Below, in pieces: positions 56,448 to 64,000 of a stretch of DNA of 64,000 nucleotides. How positions within the stretch are numbered: the first letter of the stretch is position 1; each line of letters opens with the position of its first letter. The stretch is from an uncultured Pseudodesulfovibrio sp. (lineage in GTDB: Bacteria > Desulfobacterota > Desulfovibrionia > Desulfovibrionales > Desulfovibrionaceae). Below the pieces are notes generated by a model. That model made no database searches. It was not told the origin of the DNA and saw only the letters and a list, made by a program, of their open reading frames with translations. The translations under genes were made by a program, and so were the position numbers. The stretch lies in assembly GCF_963662885.1 (NCBI RefSeq), contig NZ_OY760059.1, positions 434,001-498,000 of the forward strand, read 5' to 3'.

Positions 56448-56553
56448 TTCTTTTGCCGACCATCTCTTCGCGCCGCCCGTTCCAGCCGGAACCGGGCGGC
56501 GTTTCTGTTTACGCTCCTGTACAAACGGGATGGAGACAGGTACATAACCCGTC

Positions 56554-57288
56554 ATGATGGTCAATGTGGAACGACTGTCCTACAACTTCGGGTCCTACTG
56601 GGCTCTCAAGGACATCTCCTTCACCTTGGGAAAGGGCGAATTCCTCTTTCTCACGGGCCACTCGGGCGCGGGCAAGACAACGCTGCTGCGGCTGCTCTAC
56701 GGCGCCCTGCCCGTCAGCCGGGGCCGCGCCTCGGTGGCCGGATTCGAACTGAACAATCTGAGAAAACGCGATATCCCCAAACTGCGCCGCAAGGTCGGCG
56801 TGGTCTTTCAGGATTTCAAAATCCTGCCCGAGCGCACGGTCTTCGACAACGTGGCAATGGCCCTTGAGGTCCGGGGCATGCCGCGCACCCACCTGGAACG
56901 CCGCGTGCGGGCCATCATCCGGGCCCTGGGCCTGGAGACCAAAAGCTACTCCCTGTGCGAACGGCTTTCCGGCGGCGAACAGCAGCGCGTGGCTATCGCC
57001 CGGTCCATGGTCGCAAACCCGGAACTCATCCTGGCCGACGAGCCCACCGGCAATCTGGACGTGGACCTGACCCTGCACCTCATGGAAATCTTCAAGCAGT
57101 TCCACACGTACGGCACCTCGATCATCATGGCCACCCATTCCACCGAGGTGCTCGAATGCGTGCCCAACGCGCGTATCCTCCATCTCCAGGACGGACGCAT
57201 CGAGGGAACCGGCGGCTCCGGCGACGAGTTCGACGAAGACGACGAGCGCCTGGACGACGAGACCGAATTCGGCGAGGTGAGTCTGTGA
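56554..57288 (+). CDS. ftsE: cell-division ATP-binding protein FtsE
   Basis: This is a 244-residue ABC ATPase: VNVERLSYNFGSYWALKDISF, Walker A GHSGAGKTTLL, VVFQDFKILPERTVFDNVAMAL, signature LSGGEQQRVAIARS, Walker B LILADEPTGNLD. It has an unusual acidic C-terminal tail (GSGDEFDEDDERLDDETEF). FtsE with FtsX controls peptidoglycan hydrolases at the septum. Its stop overlaps the ftsX GTG start (GTGA). Confidence 0.93.
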   Translation: MMVNVERLSYNFGSYWALKDISFTLGKGEFLFLTGHSGAGKTTLLRLLYGALPVSRGRASVAGFELNNLRKRDIPKLRRKVGVVFQDFKILPERTVFDNVAMALEVRGMPRTHLERRVRAIIRALGLETKSYSLCERLSGGEQQRVAIARSMVANPELILADEPTGNLDVDLTLHLMEIFKQFHTYGTSIIMATHSTEVLECVPNARILHLQDGRIEGTGGSGDEFDEDDERLDDETEFGEVSL

Positions 57289-58160
57289 TCGGACCATTTC
57301 TCCGCCTGACCGTTCGCGGCGTGGCCGACCTGCGCCTGCACCCCTTCGCCCAGCTGCTCACCTGGCTCGCAGTGGGTATGGTCACCCTGCTCACCGGCCT
57401 GATCCTGCTCGGCATGCACAACGTCAACCTGGAACTGCTCAAGTCCAGGGGCAAGGTGGAATTCCAGATATACTGGAAAGCCGGGGCCGACAACGCCCAG
57501 GTGGAAAAGGACTGGCAGACCGTCCGGTCCATGGACCACCTGGACTCCTTCAAGACGTTCACCCCGAAGACCGCCCTGACCGAACTGGCCACGGCCTTGG
57601 GCGAGACCGGGGACTTCGCCTGGCTGGCGGAGAACAACCCCCTGCCCTATTCCGGACTGGCCGCCTTTGCGGTGCCGCCAGAGTCCCAAGGTGAGGGTTG
57701 GGCCGCGGATCTGCTCACCCGGCTCAAATCCATGCCCGGCGTGGAAAAGGTCAACTACACCCCGTTCCAGGCCGACCTGGCCCAGGGCTGGCAGACCCTG
57801 ACCCATATGGTGGTCTGGCCCGTCATCGGCTTTCTGGCCCTGGTTGTCTCCCTAGTGGTCCACAACACCATCAAACTCTCTCTGCTCACGCGTATGGACG
57901 AGGTCGAGATCCTCTCCCTGGTGGGCGCCAGCCCGGCCTATATCCGCTGGCCCCTGCTCATCGGCGGACTGGCCCAGGGAATCCTCGGCGCAGGGCTCGG
58001 TATCGGCCTGCTCGCCGTCACGCACTCGGCCATTGCCGAAGCACTGAACTTCCCGCCCTTCCTCATCCATCTGCAATTTTTGCCCATGAGCCAAGTCCTC
58101 TGCCTGGGCGGAGCCGTCACCCTGGTCTCCATCCTGTCCAGTTGGGTCGCCATCAAGTAA
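57285..58160 (+). CDS. ftsX: cell-division membrane protein FtsX
   Basis: This is a 291-residue membrane partner of FtsE. TM1 (LTWLAVGMVTLLTGLILLGM) is followed by the periplasmic domain (KGKVEFQIYWKAGADNAQVEKDW ... LLTRLKSMPGVEKVNY). Three further helices follow (WPVIGFLALVVSLVVHNTIK, LIGGLAQGILGAGLGIGLLAV, LCLGGAVTLVSILSSWVAIK), with RMDEVEILSLVGAS between them. GTG at 57285 overlaps the FtsE stop; the open frame further upstream lies within ftsE. Confidence 0.92.
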   Translation: MIGPFLRLTVRGVADLRLHPFAQLLTWLAVGMVTLLTGLILLGMHNVNLELLKSRGKVEFQIYWKAGADNAQVEKDWQTVRSMDHLDSFKTFTPKTALTELATALGETGDFAWLAENNPLPYSGLAAFAVPPESQGEGWAADLLTRLKSMPGVEKVNYTPFQADLAQGWQTLTHMVVWPVIGFLALVVSLVVHNTIKLSLLTRMDEVEILSLVGASPAYIRWPLLIGGLAQGILGAGLGIGLLAVTHSAIAEALNFPPFLIHLQFLPMSQVLCLGGAVTLVSILSSWVAIK

Positions 58161-58222
58161 AAGACCGGGAAAAAGGATTCCATCCTCCCCCATTTCTGAA
58201 TATTTTCTTCGCTGAAGTACAC

Positions 58223-58263
58223 GCAAATCCCCCGGCTCATGACGAGTCGGGGGATTTGCTTTT
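58223..58263 (+). terminator. terminator of ftsEX
   Basis: GCAAATCCCCCG pairs with CGGGGGATTTGC, then TTTT, 62 bp after the ftsX stop. Confidence 0.85.
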
Positions 58264-58304
58264 CCGAACAGGGAACGCCAAAGACCTGGCGGCAACTACG
58301 GCGC

Positions 58305-59180
58305 TTAGGAAGGGAAGTACCCTGGCTGAATGGGTCGCATGGGCGGGGGATTGAAGACGTCATACGGATTGCCCACCGATTCGGTCAGTTGCTTGACCAG
58401 AGGGCAATTGTAGGTGGCAGGCTGGGGATTCCAGAAGAGGTGACCCTTGCCGCAAACCGCGATGAGCTTCTGGCCGAAGAAGGTAACGTAATATTGGCGG
58501 ATGTTCTTCGGATAGGTGACAGTAAACACGGGCTTGTCCGGATACCGGGCCTGGAGTTCGACGGGGGGAAACTGGACCTCCTGGAGTTTGCCGAGCTTGC
58601 CCAGGGCCTTCATGTCGACTTCGCTGGTGATTTCCAGATAGTATTCATTCACTTGGAAACCGCCGATGGACAGAATGTTGAGCAGGCTGACCGGAGTGTA
58701 CCAGCGCAAATGGCCGGTGTGCCATAGGCCGGGTCCGTAGGGAAACCGGCCGGACAGGATCTCGTGCTGAAGCGCCCAGTAATGCAGGTTCGGAGTGGCC
58801 ACGATGAGCCGGCCGTCGTCAGCCAGGAACTCGCGAATGCGGGCCATGGTCAGCCACGGATCGTAGAGGTGCTCGACCACGTCGTGCAGGATGATATACT
58901 TGAAAAAGCCCTTGTATTCCGGGGAAAAGATCTCGTCGTGCTCGATGTCCCGAAGCTCCACCCGGTCGATGAACGGTCCAACACGCCTGGCGGCCTCGGG
59001 GTCCATGTCCACTCCGCACAGCTCCGTGCACCCCTTGTCCCGCTGCAATCGGAGCAATATGCCGCCCCAGCCGCAGCCGACCTCCAGGATGCGCGAGGCC
59101 CCTTCCGGGATCAGGTCGCACACGCCCTTGCGGCCAATGGACGACTTGATGCTCTCTTCCCGCAATTCCTCCAGGTCCAT
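58305..59180 (-). CDS. class I SAM-dependent methyltransferase with C-terminal extension
   Basis: This is a 291-residue protein. Motif I is RILEVGCGWGGILLRLQ, then LCGVDMDPEAAR, YIILHDVVEHLYDPWLTMARIREFLADDGRLIVATPN (post-motifs typical of Methyltransf_23). The last 90 residues include an aromatic- and proline-rich segment (RQYYVTFFGQKLIAVCGKGHLFWNPQPAT) not usual for the family. ATG at 59180 has AAGGAG ten bases upstream. The substrate is unknown; envelope polysaccharide methylation is plausible. Confidence 0.82.
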   Translation of the reverse strand: MDLEELREESIKSSIGRKGVCDLIPEGASRILEVGCGWGGILLRLQRDKGCTELCGVDMDPEAARRVGPFIDRVELRDIEHDEIFSPEYKGFFKYIILHDVVEHLYDPWLTMARIREFLADDGRLIVATPNLHYWALQHEILSGRFPYGPGLWHTGHLRWYTPVSLLNILSIGGFQVNEYYLEITSEVDMKALGKLGKLQEVQFPPVELQARYPDKPVFTVTYPKNIRQYYVTFFGQKLIAVCGKGHLFWNPQPATYNCPLVKQLTESVGNPYDVFNPPPMRPIQPGYFPS

Positions 59181-59255
59181 ATCGCATAGCTCCTTGTTGT
59201 GTTGAACAACTATAGGAAAACTACACAATATATAGAAAAATACCAACCCGGTATG

Positions 59256-59308
59256 CCCCGGACAGGAGGCTCGCGACAGCACAAAAAAGAGGAGCTCCTG
59301 TCCTGGGG
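59256..59308. repeat. 53-bp hairpin with loop
   Basis: CCCCGGACAGGAG pairs with CTCCTGTCCTGGGG with one bulge. It stands between the methyltransferase and the small - strand gene at 59388-59549. There is no obvious U-run directly after the stem on either strand. Confidence 0.55.
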
Positions 59309-59387
59309 GGAAAGGATGAGAATCCCCGGGACAAGAGCGCCTCCAACCCGCTGTATACGCGGGGAGCGCAGGGCTCCCTGAAATTTG

Positions 59388-59549
59388 CTAGAAACCCCTG
59401 GTGAACAGCAGCAGGGTAAATGCAGCCACGGCCGAAGCGGCCTGGCGTACGTGACGGCTGTTGTTCCTGCGGGGACGCTGGTTGCCGTTACGGTGCGCCT
59501 CGTTACGCATATGCATCATGGCCAGTCGGGTATCGTTGTCCATGCTCAT
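59388..59549 (-). CDS. 53-residue basic protein with C-terminal helix
   Basis: ATG at 59549 has AAGGAG eight bases upstream. Residues 1-30 are Met/Asn/Arg-rich (MSMDNDTRLAMMHMRNEAHR, then NGNQRPRRNNSRHVRQAAS). The end is hydrophobic (AVAAFTLLLFTRGF), suggesting peripheral or tail-anchored membrane association. No family recognised. Probability of being a real gene rests on the ribosome site. Confidence 0.5.
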   Translation of the reverse strand: MSMDNDTRLAMMHMRNEAHRNGNQRPRRNNSRHVRQAASAVAAFTLLLFTRGF

Positions 59550-59724
59550 AATCTTGCTCCTTGTTTGACGCCACCATCCGGGCGGTTTTCCATATCTGCA
59601 CATCTACGGATCTTGTCGAAATCAATCCAATTGTTTTGTTTGATGCACTTGTTCGGTTTTTCTGATGTCATTTTCGATCTCAATCGGATATGGTTATGAC
59701 GTACATCAAGGAGGCTGATCGAGC

Positions 59725-60606
59725 ATGGAACTCTACCAACTCAGGACGTTCGTGGTGGTTGCCGAGGAAGGCCATCTGACCCGCGCATCCGTGCGGCTGC
59801 ACACCAGCCAGCCTTCGGTCAGTGCGCACATCAAGGCGTTGGAGGATGAGCTTGAGACCAAGCTGTTCATCCGCACGCCCAAGGGCATGCGCCTGACCGA
59901 GGCCGGGGAGCGGCTCAAACACCGGGCGGAGAATGTGCTCAAGGCGGCCAGGGAGCTTAAGCTTGAGGCCCGGTCCATGGGCGACGAACTGGTGGGCGAT
60001 CTTTCACTGGGGTTGAACACGGATGCGGAATACCTGCGCATCGTCCCCCTGCTGACCTCACTGGGCGAGGATCACCCCAGGATTGTCCTGCAAATACAGC
60101 AGCGCGCCTCCACTTCGGTTCAGGGAGCCATCCGCGACGGCCTGCTCGACTGCGGGTTCATCTTCGGCGAACCGAGGTTCCCGGAAATCAACGCCATCCC
60201 TTTGGAAAAGACCCGCTTTTTCGTGGCCGTGCCGGATATCTGGAAAGACCGCATGGATGAAGGATTGGCCGGTCTGTCCGATCTGCCGTGGATCATGGAC
60301 CCGTCGGACAACCCGCTTCAACAGCTCATCGAGCCGTTCTTCAAGTCCCACGGCATCAAACCCTCGAACCAGCTGGAAGTGGACGGCGACGAAGTCATCC
60401 GCGTGCTGGTGGCCGCAGGCAAGGGTATCTCGTTTCTACGCCGGAACGAGGTTCTGGCGGCCAACCGCATCGGTCAGCCCGTACACTCACTGTCCTTTGA
60501 CGAACTGTCCATCCAGGCCAACTTCGTCTACCTCAAACGGCACGACGAGGACCCGGTCATGCGCGCGGTCATCGAACACGTCAAAAAGTGCTGGGAACTG
60601 GAATAG
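59725..60606 (+). CDS. LysR-family regulator, paralogue A
   Basis: This is a 293-residue LysR protein. The N-terminal HTH is MELYQLRTFVVVAEEGHLTRASVRLHTSQPSVSAHIKALEDEL, followed by a periplasmic-binding-like effector domain (LSLGLNTDAEYLRIVPLLTSLGEDHPRIVLQIQQRAST). Two close paralogues lie on the opposite strand, convergent with it. The effector is unknown. AAGGAGG ribosome site. Confidence 0.92.
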   Translation: MELYQLRTFVVVAEEGHLTRASVRLHTSQPSVSAHIKALEDELETKLFIRTPKGMRLTEAGERLKHRAENVLKAARELKLEARSMGDELVGDLSLGLNTDAEYLRIVPLLTSLGEDHPRIVLQIQQRASTSVQGAIRDGLLDCGFIFGEPRFPEINAIPLEKTRFFVAVPDIWKDRMDEGLAGLSDLPWIMDPSDNPLQQLIEPFFKSHGIKPSNQLEVDGDEVIRVLVAAGKGISFLRRNEVLAANRIGQPVHSLSFDELSIQANFVYLKRHDEDPVMRAVIEHVKKCWELE

Positions 60607-60609
60607 CGA

Positions 60610-61500
60610 TCAGCAGACGGCCTTGGGCCACAATCCCTGGACCACGTCGGTCAGGGCGCGAATGATCGGGTCGTTCTCCCGGCTTTTGGGGTACACGAAG
60701 CTGATGTTCAGCGAGAGCATGGGCCCGGTTTCGCAAATCACCGCCGTACCTTCCCGGACCATTGCGTCCGCATCGCTCTGCTTGAGCAGGGATACGCCCT
60801 TCCCGGCGGCCACCAGTTCGCGGATGACATCCTCGGAGTCCGCCTCGATATAGTCGGTGATGTTGATACCCGATCCCTCGAACACGCCGTCCAGGACCTT
60901 CATGAACGGACATTCCACGTCCGGCCTGATCCACGGCAAAGCCGCCAACCGGTCCAGAGGCAGCCCCTGAACGCGCGCCGACCAGGTCGCCGGAGCCACT
61001 ACTCGGACGGGGATCTCCTTCAAGGGAAGGTGCGCTACTTCTGCGTACCGATTGTCGAAAAAGGAAAACCCCGCGTCGATGCGCCGGTCGCGGACGTCCT
61101 TGAGGATGCCGCCCGAATTGCCCTGCAGAAATTTCAGACGCAGTTTGGGGTGCGCGTCGGCCATGGCCGCGGACAGCTCGGCCACGCGCAAAAAGCTGGT
61201 ATCCGTGTTCAGGGCGATGGTCAGCAAGCCGGTCAGCTCTTCACGGTAGCCGGCGGCCAGATTGGCCATATCCTCGGCAGCCAGGAGCACGGAATCCGCC
61301 TTGAGCTTCAGCCCCTTGCCCACCTCGGTCAAGCGCATGCCGCGCGGGGTGCGCACGAACAACGGCAGGCCCAGCTCCTCCTCCAGCGCCTTGATATGCC
61401 CGCTCACCGCGGGCTGGCTGGCGTAGATGCGTTCGGCCGCCTTGGTCAGATTGCCTTCTTCGGCCACGGCCACAAAGGTCTTGAGCTGATAGAGTTCCAT
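60610..61500 (-). CDS. LysR-family regulator, paralogue B
   Basis: This is a 296-residue LysR protein: MELYQLKTFVAVAEEGNLTKAAERIYASQPAVSGHIKALEEELG, effector domain with LTIALNTDTSFLRVAELSAAMADAHPKLRLKFLQGNSG. ATG at 61500 is shared with the stop of the upstream paralogue C (TGATG), so B and C are translationally coupled. It converges with paralogue A, only 3 bp from its end. Confidence 0.92.
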   Translation of the reverse strand: MELYQLKTFVAVAEEGNLTKAAERIYASQPAVSGHIKALEEELGLPLFVRTPRGMRLTEVGKGLKLKADSVLLAAEDMANLAAGYREELTGLLTIALNTDTSFLRVAELSAAMADAHPKLRLKFLQGNSGGILKDVRDRRIDAGFSFFDNRYAEVAHLPLKEIPVRVVAPATWSARVQGLPLDRLAALPWIRPDVECPFMKVLDGVFEGSGINITDYIEADSEDVIRELVAAGKGVSLLKQSDADAMVREGTAVICETGPMLSLNISFVYPKSRENDPIIRALTDVVQGLWPKAVC

Positions 61501-62381
61501 CACACTCCCCACGTCCGGCGCACGATGTCGATAAGCGCGACGATGGACGGATTCTGCTCGTCCCCCTTGCGGTAGACGAAATTGAGTTCAACGGGATGCC
61601 TTCCAACCGGCGTGCATTCCACCGCCAGACCGGCTTCCATGAGTTCTGCGCCCTCATCCTCGCGCACCAGGGCCAGGGCCTTGCCCTCCACGATCAGCGG
61701 ACGGATGACCTCCTCGGAATCCGAACCGATGGTTCTCTGGGGCGAGATGTTGTGCCGTTTCAGGATATCCAGCTCCAACCCCCGGAAAGGACAATGGCTC
61801 GGCGGCATGACCCAGGTGAATTCCGACAGCGTGGCGGAGTCCCCCTTGTCCAGCAGAGGTTTCCACTGGGCAGCACCCATGATGGCGTATTCCGGCTCTG
61901 CCAGCTTGATGGCTTCCAGATCCCGGTACGGTACGCCGAAAAACACGAAACCCGCGTCCAGTTCCCTGGATCGAATGTCATTGAGAATCAGCCCGGACGA
62001 CGCCTGGATCAGCGACAGGCTGAGCTTGGGGAATCGCTCGCTGAGCAGACTGAGCAGCGGCGAAACCTTCAGAAACTGCGGATCCGAACAAAGCCCCAGA
62101 CCGACCTGTCCGGCCACTTCGCCGCCCAGGGTCACCGCCCTTGCCTGGAGGGTCTGGGCCGAGGACAACACCTCGATGGCGTCCTGAACCAGCGCCGCAC
62201 CGGCCTGGGTCAGTTCCACCCCGCGCGGTACGCGGTCGAACAGCCGGACCCCAAGCTCCTCTTCCAAAGCCTTGATGTGCGCGCTGACCGCCGGCTGGGT
62301 CGCGTGGATGCGTTTGCCCGCACCGGTGATGCTGCCCTCTTCGGCCACGGCCACGAATGTTCTCAACTGATAGAGTTCCAT
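61500..62381 (-). CDS. LysR-family regulator, paralogue C
   Basis: This is a 293-residue LysR protein: MELYQLRTFVAVAEEGSITGAGKRIHATQPAVSAHIKALEEELG, effector domain GLGLCSDPQFLKVSPLLSLLSERFPKLSLSLIQASSG. It is first gene of the C-B pair and transcribed divergently from two small membrane-protein genes. LysR proteins usually control the divergent neighbour, so those genes are candidate targets. Confidence 0.92.
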   Translation of the reverse strand: MELYQLRTFVAVAEEGSITGAGKRIHATQPAVSAHIKALEEELGVRLFDRVPRGVELTQAGAALVQDAIEVLSSAQTLQARAVTLGGEVAGQVGLGLCSDPQFLKVSPLLSLLSERFPKLSLSLIQASSGLILNDIRSRELDAGFVFFGVPYRDLEAIKLAEPEYAIMGAAQWKPLLDKGDSATLSEFTWVMPPSHCPFRGLELDILKRHNISPQRTIGSDSEEVIRPLIVEGKALALVREDEGAELMEAGLAVECTPVGRHPVELNFVYRKGDEQNPSIVALIDIVRRTWGV

Positions 62382-62514
62382 GGACCACTCATACGCGCAC
62401 CCACTGTGTGGGGCAATCGCAATTCCTTATATCCGGCGTCGGGCTTTGTAATTGGACCACAGGACGTTTTTCAGGCCAATAATGCTTCTCATCATCCAAA
62501 AATGGAGGTGATTC

Positions 62515-62673
62515 GTGTCCGATATTCTGTGTTGGCGTTATTTTTTTCTGCCTGAAGACAGTTCCACGGGCACCTGCCCACAAGCCGCACCCGCCCTGCT
62601 CAGAATAGGAAAAAACCTGCTCTGGGCCTTTATTGGCGTACTTTTCGGCCTTCTTCTGGGGCACCCCGTCTAA
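62515..62673 (+). CDS. 52-residue single-helix membrane protein, PEDSTG family member 1
   Basis: GTG at 62515 has GGAGGTGA five bases upstream. The product starts MSDILCWRYFFLPEDSSTGT and ends with one helix (NLLWAFIGVLFGLLLG). It shares an aromatic-F-x-PEDS(S)TG segment followed by about 15 residues and a helix with the gene at 62800-62976, so both are probably real and related. ATTGGACC at 62451-62458 upstream is repeated before the second gene. Function unknown; possible target of the divergent LysR. Confidence 0.65.
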   Translation: MSDILCWRYFFLPEDSSTGTCPQAAPALLRIGKNLLWAFIGVLFGLLLGHPV

Positions 62674-62799
62674 GCAGTACCCATAAAAAATTATTATACC
62701 TCACGTCACGCATAGTTATTGGACCCTATTGGCCCATTACGCATACGAGGAGGTTGAGGTTGGTTCCCGTTCAACGCATCAGTCAAGGAGGTCGGGAAA

Positions 62800-62976
62800 A
62801 TGAAGAAATCCAACATGAACGCGCTCGCATACCTGTTTCAGCCCGAAGATTCCACGGGCGAACCGTGGAGCAATGAACTGTGTCGCGCCGCCAACGGCCC
62901 GCTCGGCCTGGTCAAGCTCCTGTTCTGGACCGGCGTGTCCATGGCCCTCAGCATAGGCATCAGCCAGCTCATCTAA
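62800..62976 (+). CDS. 58-residue single-helix membrane protein, PEDSTG family member 2
   Basis: ATG at 62800 follows AAGGAGGTCGGGAAA. The product starts MKKSNMNALAYLFQPEDSTG, continues EPWSNELCRAANGPLGLVK and ends with a helix (LLFWTGVSMALSIGISQL). Paralogous to the preceding small gene through FQPEDSTG and the helix. A second ATTGGACC lies at 62718-62725 and a terminator follows. Function unknown; small membrane proteins of this type often modify a larger membrane complex. Confidence 0.7.
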   Translation: MKKSNMNALAYLFQPEDSTGEPWSNELCRAANGPLGLVKLLFWTGVSMALSIGISQLI

Positions 62977-63044
62977 CCCCCAACTTTCGCGGACCCGATC
63001 GGGTCGGGGCCGCAACATCCAGACCTCTCAAAGGTCCCTCTCCG

Positions 63045-63097
63045 GCTCAGGCCGAGCAGCAAGCCACGGAAACTCGCTGCCCGGCCTGAGCTATTTT
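63045..63097 (+). terminator. terminator of small membrane-protein genes
   Basis: GCTCAGGCCGAGCAGC pairs with GCTGCCCGGCCTGAGC, then TATTTTT. Confidence 0.8.
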
Positions 63098-63100
63098 TGG

Positions 63101-63158
63101 CCTCCCCCCGGACCCCCCAACCCCATCCTTTCCTAAACTTTTTGTGCTGCTGTGCGGA
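63101..63158 (+). repeat. intergenic hairpin element, copy 13 (tail type)
   Basis: CCTCCCCCCGGACCCCCCAA, then CTTTCCTAAACTTTTTGTGCTGCTGTGCGG. It is stemless like copy 7 and faces copy 14 at 63247-63313 across a 90-bp spacer with no gene. Confidence 0.6.
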
Positions 63159-63246
63159 TAGTGCCAAGCCGAAAGAACACCCTTCGATCACGCTGTTAAT
63201 TCCCCACGCAAAAAGACCAAACTTCTCGTGAAACCTTCGCAAAAGG

Positions 63247-63313
63247 CGACACAAAAAGTTTGGGAGATGCTGAAGAACCTTTTTCAAAAGGTTCTTCAGC
63301 CGCCGGAGGCAAT
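63247..63313 (-). repeat. intergenic hairpin element, copy 14 (inverted)
   Basis: On the - strand: GCCTCCGGCGGCTGAAGAACC, facing arm GGTTCTTCAGC, then ATCTCCCAAACTTTTTGTGTCGCC. It lies about 40 bp after the fabI stop and is terminator-like for fabI. Confidence 0.7.
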
Positions 63314-63351
63314 GCTTTTCAGCCCGCCCTACCAGGGCCAGCCGAAGGCCC

Positions 63352-64000
63352 CTACAAGCCCATGATGTTGTACCCGGAATCAACGAAGACGACGTCGCCC
63401 GTGGTGCCTGTGGAGAGATCCGAGGCAAGGTACAGGGCGCATTTGCCCACGTCGTCGGTGGTGATGTTCCGGTGCAGGGGAGCTTTCTGCTCGATATGGC
63501 TGAGGATGGATTTGAACCCGGAGATACCGGAAGCGGCCATGGTTTTGACCGGGCCGGCCGAGATGGCGTTGATACGCACACCCTTTGCGCCCAGGTCCAC
63601 GGCCAGATAGCGCACACAGGCCTCGAGCGCGGCTTTGGCCACGCCCATGGCGTTGTAGTTGGCCACGACCTTGCCCGCGCCGTAATAGCTCATGGTCAAC
63701 ACGGACGAACCGGGTTTGAGCAACGGTTCGAAGGCGCGGCACAGGGCCACCAGGGAAAAGGAGGAGACGTCGAGCGCGACCTTGTAGCCCTCGCGGCTGG
63801 TATCGATGAACCGGCCCTTGAGGTCTTCGCGGTTGGCGTAGGCGATGGAATGCACGAGGATATCCACATCGCCCCATTTTTCGCGCACGAGGTCAGTTCC
63901 GGCGGCAATCTCGTCGTCGGACGTGACGTCGCACTTGTACATGAACTCTCCGCCCAGTTCCTCGCAGATGGGTGCCAGACGGCGTTCGATGGGATCGGCG
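63352..64000 (-). CDS. fabI: enoyl-ACP reductase FabI, partial
   Basis: The C-terminal 215 residues of an SDR-type enoyl-ACP reductase; the start lies beyond the right edge. It contains DILVHSIAYANREDLKG, the substrate/catalytic segment SYYGAGKVVANYNAMGVAKAALEACVRYLAVDLG (Tyr and Lys of the Y-x6-K motif) and RINAISAGPVKTMAASGI, all FabI-typical. It catalyses the NADH-dependent last step of fatty-acid elongation and is the target of triclosan-like inhibitors. The frame is open to 63999 without an earlier stop. Confidence 0.93.
   Translation of the reverse strand, partial: ADPIERRLAPICEELGGEFMYKCDVTSDDEIAAGTDLVREKWGDVDILVHSIAYANREDLKGRFIDTSREGYKVALDVSSFSLVALCRAFEPLLKPGSSVLTMSYYGAGKVVANYNAMGVAKAALEACVRYLAVDLGAKGVRINAISAGPVKTMAASGISGFKSILSHIEQKAPLHRNITTDDVGKCALYLASDLSTGTTGDVVFVDSGYNIMGL

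Noticed and set aside
62389..62664. 91-codon - strand frame over the first small membrane-protein gene
   Set aside because: The + strand frame has GGAGGTGA before its start and a paralogue next door; the - strand frame has neither.

Overview
The window looks like chromosome of a GC-rich anaerobic sulfate reducer of the Desulfovibrio/Pseudodesulfovibrio type. This is inferred from gene content: two MinD-type ATPases with inserted ferredoxin motifs in an orange-protein-like operon, rubrerythrin, DUF134, a DUF115/Maf protein, a zinc-binding DGC protein and a glycine-rich MarR operon. Most genes are ordinary housekeeping, envelope and signalling functions, with short intergenic spaces.

Layout. 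0-8 kb: a partial DUF115/Maf protein, a membrane-anchored hypothetical, an FAD-dependent reductase, an NtrX-like sigma54 activator, a three-gene MarR operon (Gly/Arg-rich protein, MarR, DUF3861), a methyltransferase and a GT2 glycosyltransferase. 8-21 kb: M16C metalloprotease, peroxiredoxin, tandem Usp, DUF4390 plus an NtrY-like kinase, a TIGR01777 epimerase, a HAD phosphatase, the SPFH/NfeD pair and a MOSC protein. 20.8-23 kb: ArsR, permease, thioredoxin-like and DGC operon with two matching operator palindromes. 23-25.3 kb: a small Rhs locus (Rhs gene with an amber stop, a stop/start-coupled small membrane protein, a displaced Rhs core scrap) and a long hairpin element. 25-37 kb: glnA, a solute-binding protein, Usp, a truncated glycosyltransferase, gspLMN, purE, purD, tRNA-fMet, an RRM protein, a MltF-like transglycosylase, a PAS/PP2C phosphatase and a small wHTH protein. 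37-43 kb: the orange-protein-like operon, a solute-binding protein, a PACE efflux protein and LysE. 43-54 kb: YifB/ComM, a diguanylate cyclase, an anti-sigma/GNAT fusion, a chemoreceptor, a histidine kinase, a lipoprotein and a MerR-type regulator. 54-64 kb: a solute-binding protein, an aminotransferase IV, rubrerythrin, ftsEX, a methyltransferase, three LysR paralogues, two tiny related membrane proteins and a partial fabI.

Connections. Peroxide defence appears coordinated: the peroxiredoxin, the rubrerythrin and a 56-residue wHTH gene all carry a TAGGAAT-N-ATTCCTA-like palindrome in their promoter regions, which fits a PerR-type regulator encoded elsewhere. Spaces between genes are repeatedly filled by one family of hairpin elements ending in an AACTTTTTG-like tail. 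They often occur as facing pairs and probably act as terminators. The less usual parts are the Rhs/immunity-like locus, the wobble-rich 121-nt hairpin before glnA's terminator, the tandem PEDSTG membrane proteins beside the LysR cluster, and the MarR operon whose promoter lies between two AGGTACCT palindromes. No CRISPR array, insertion sequence or prophage was seen.
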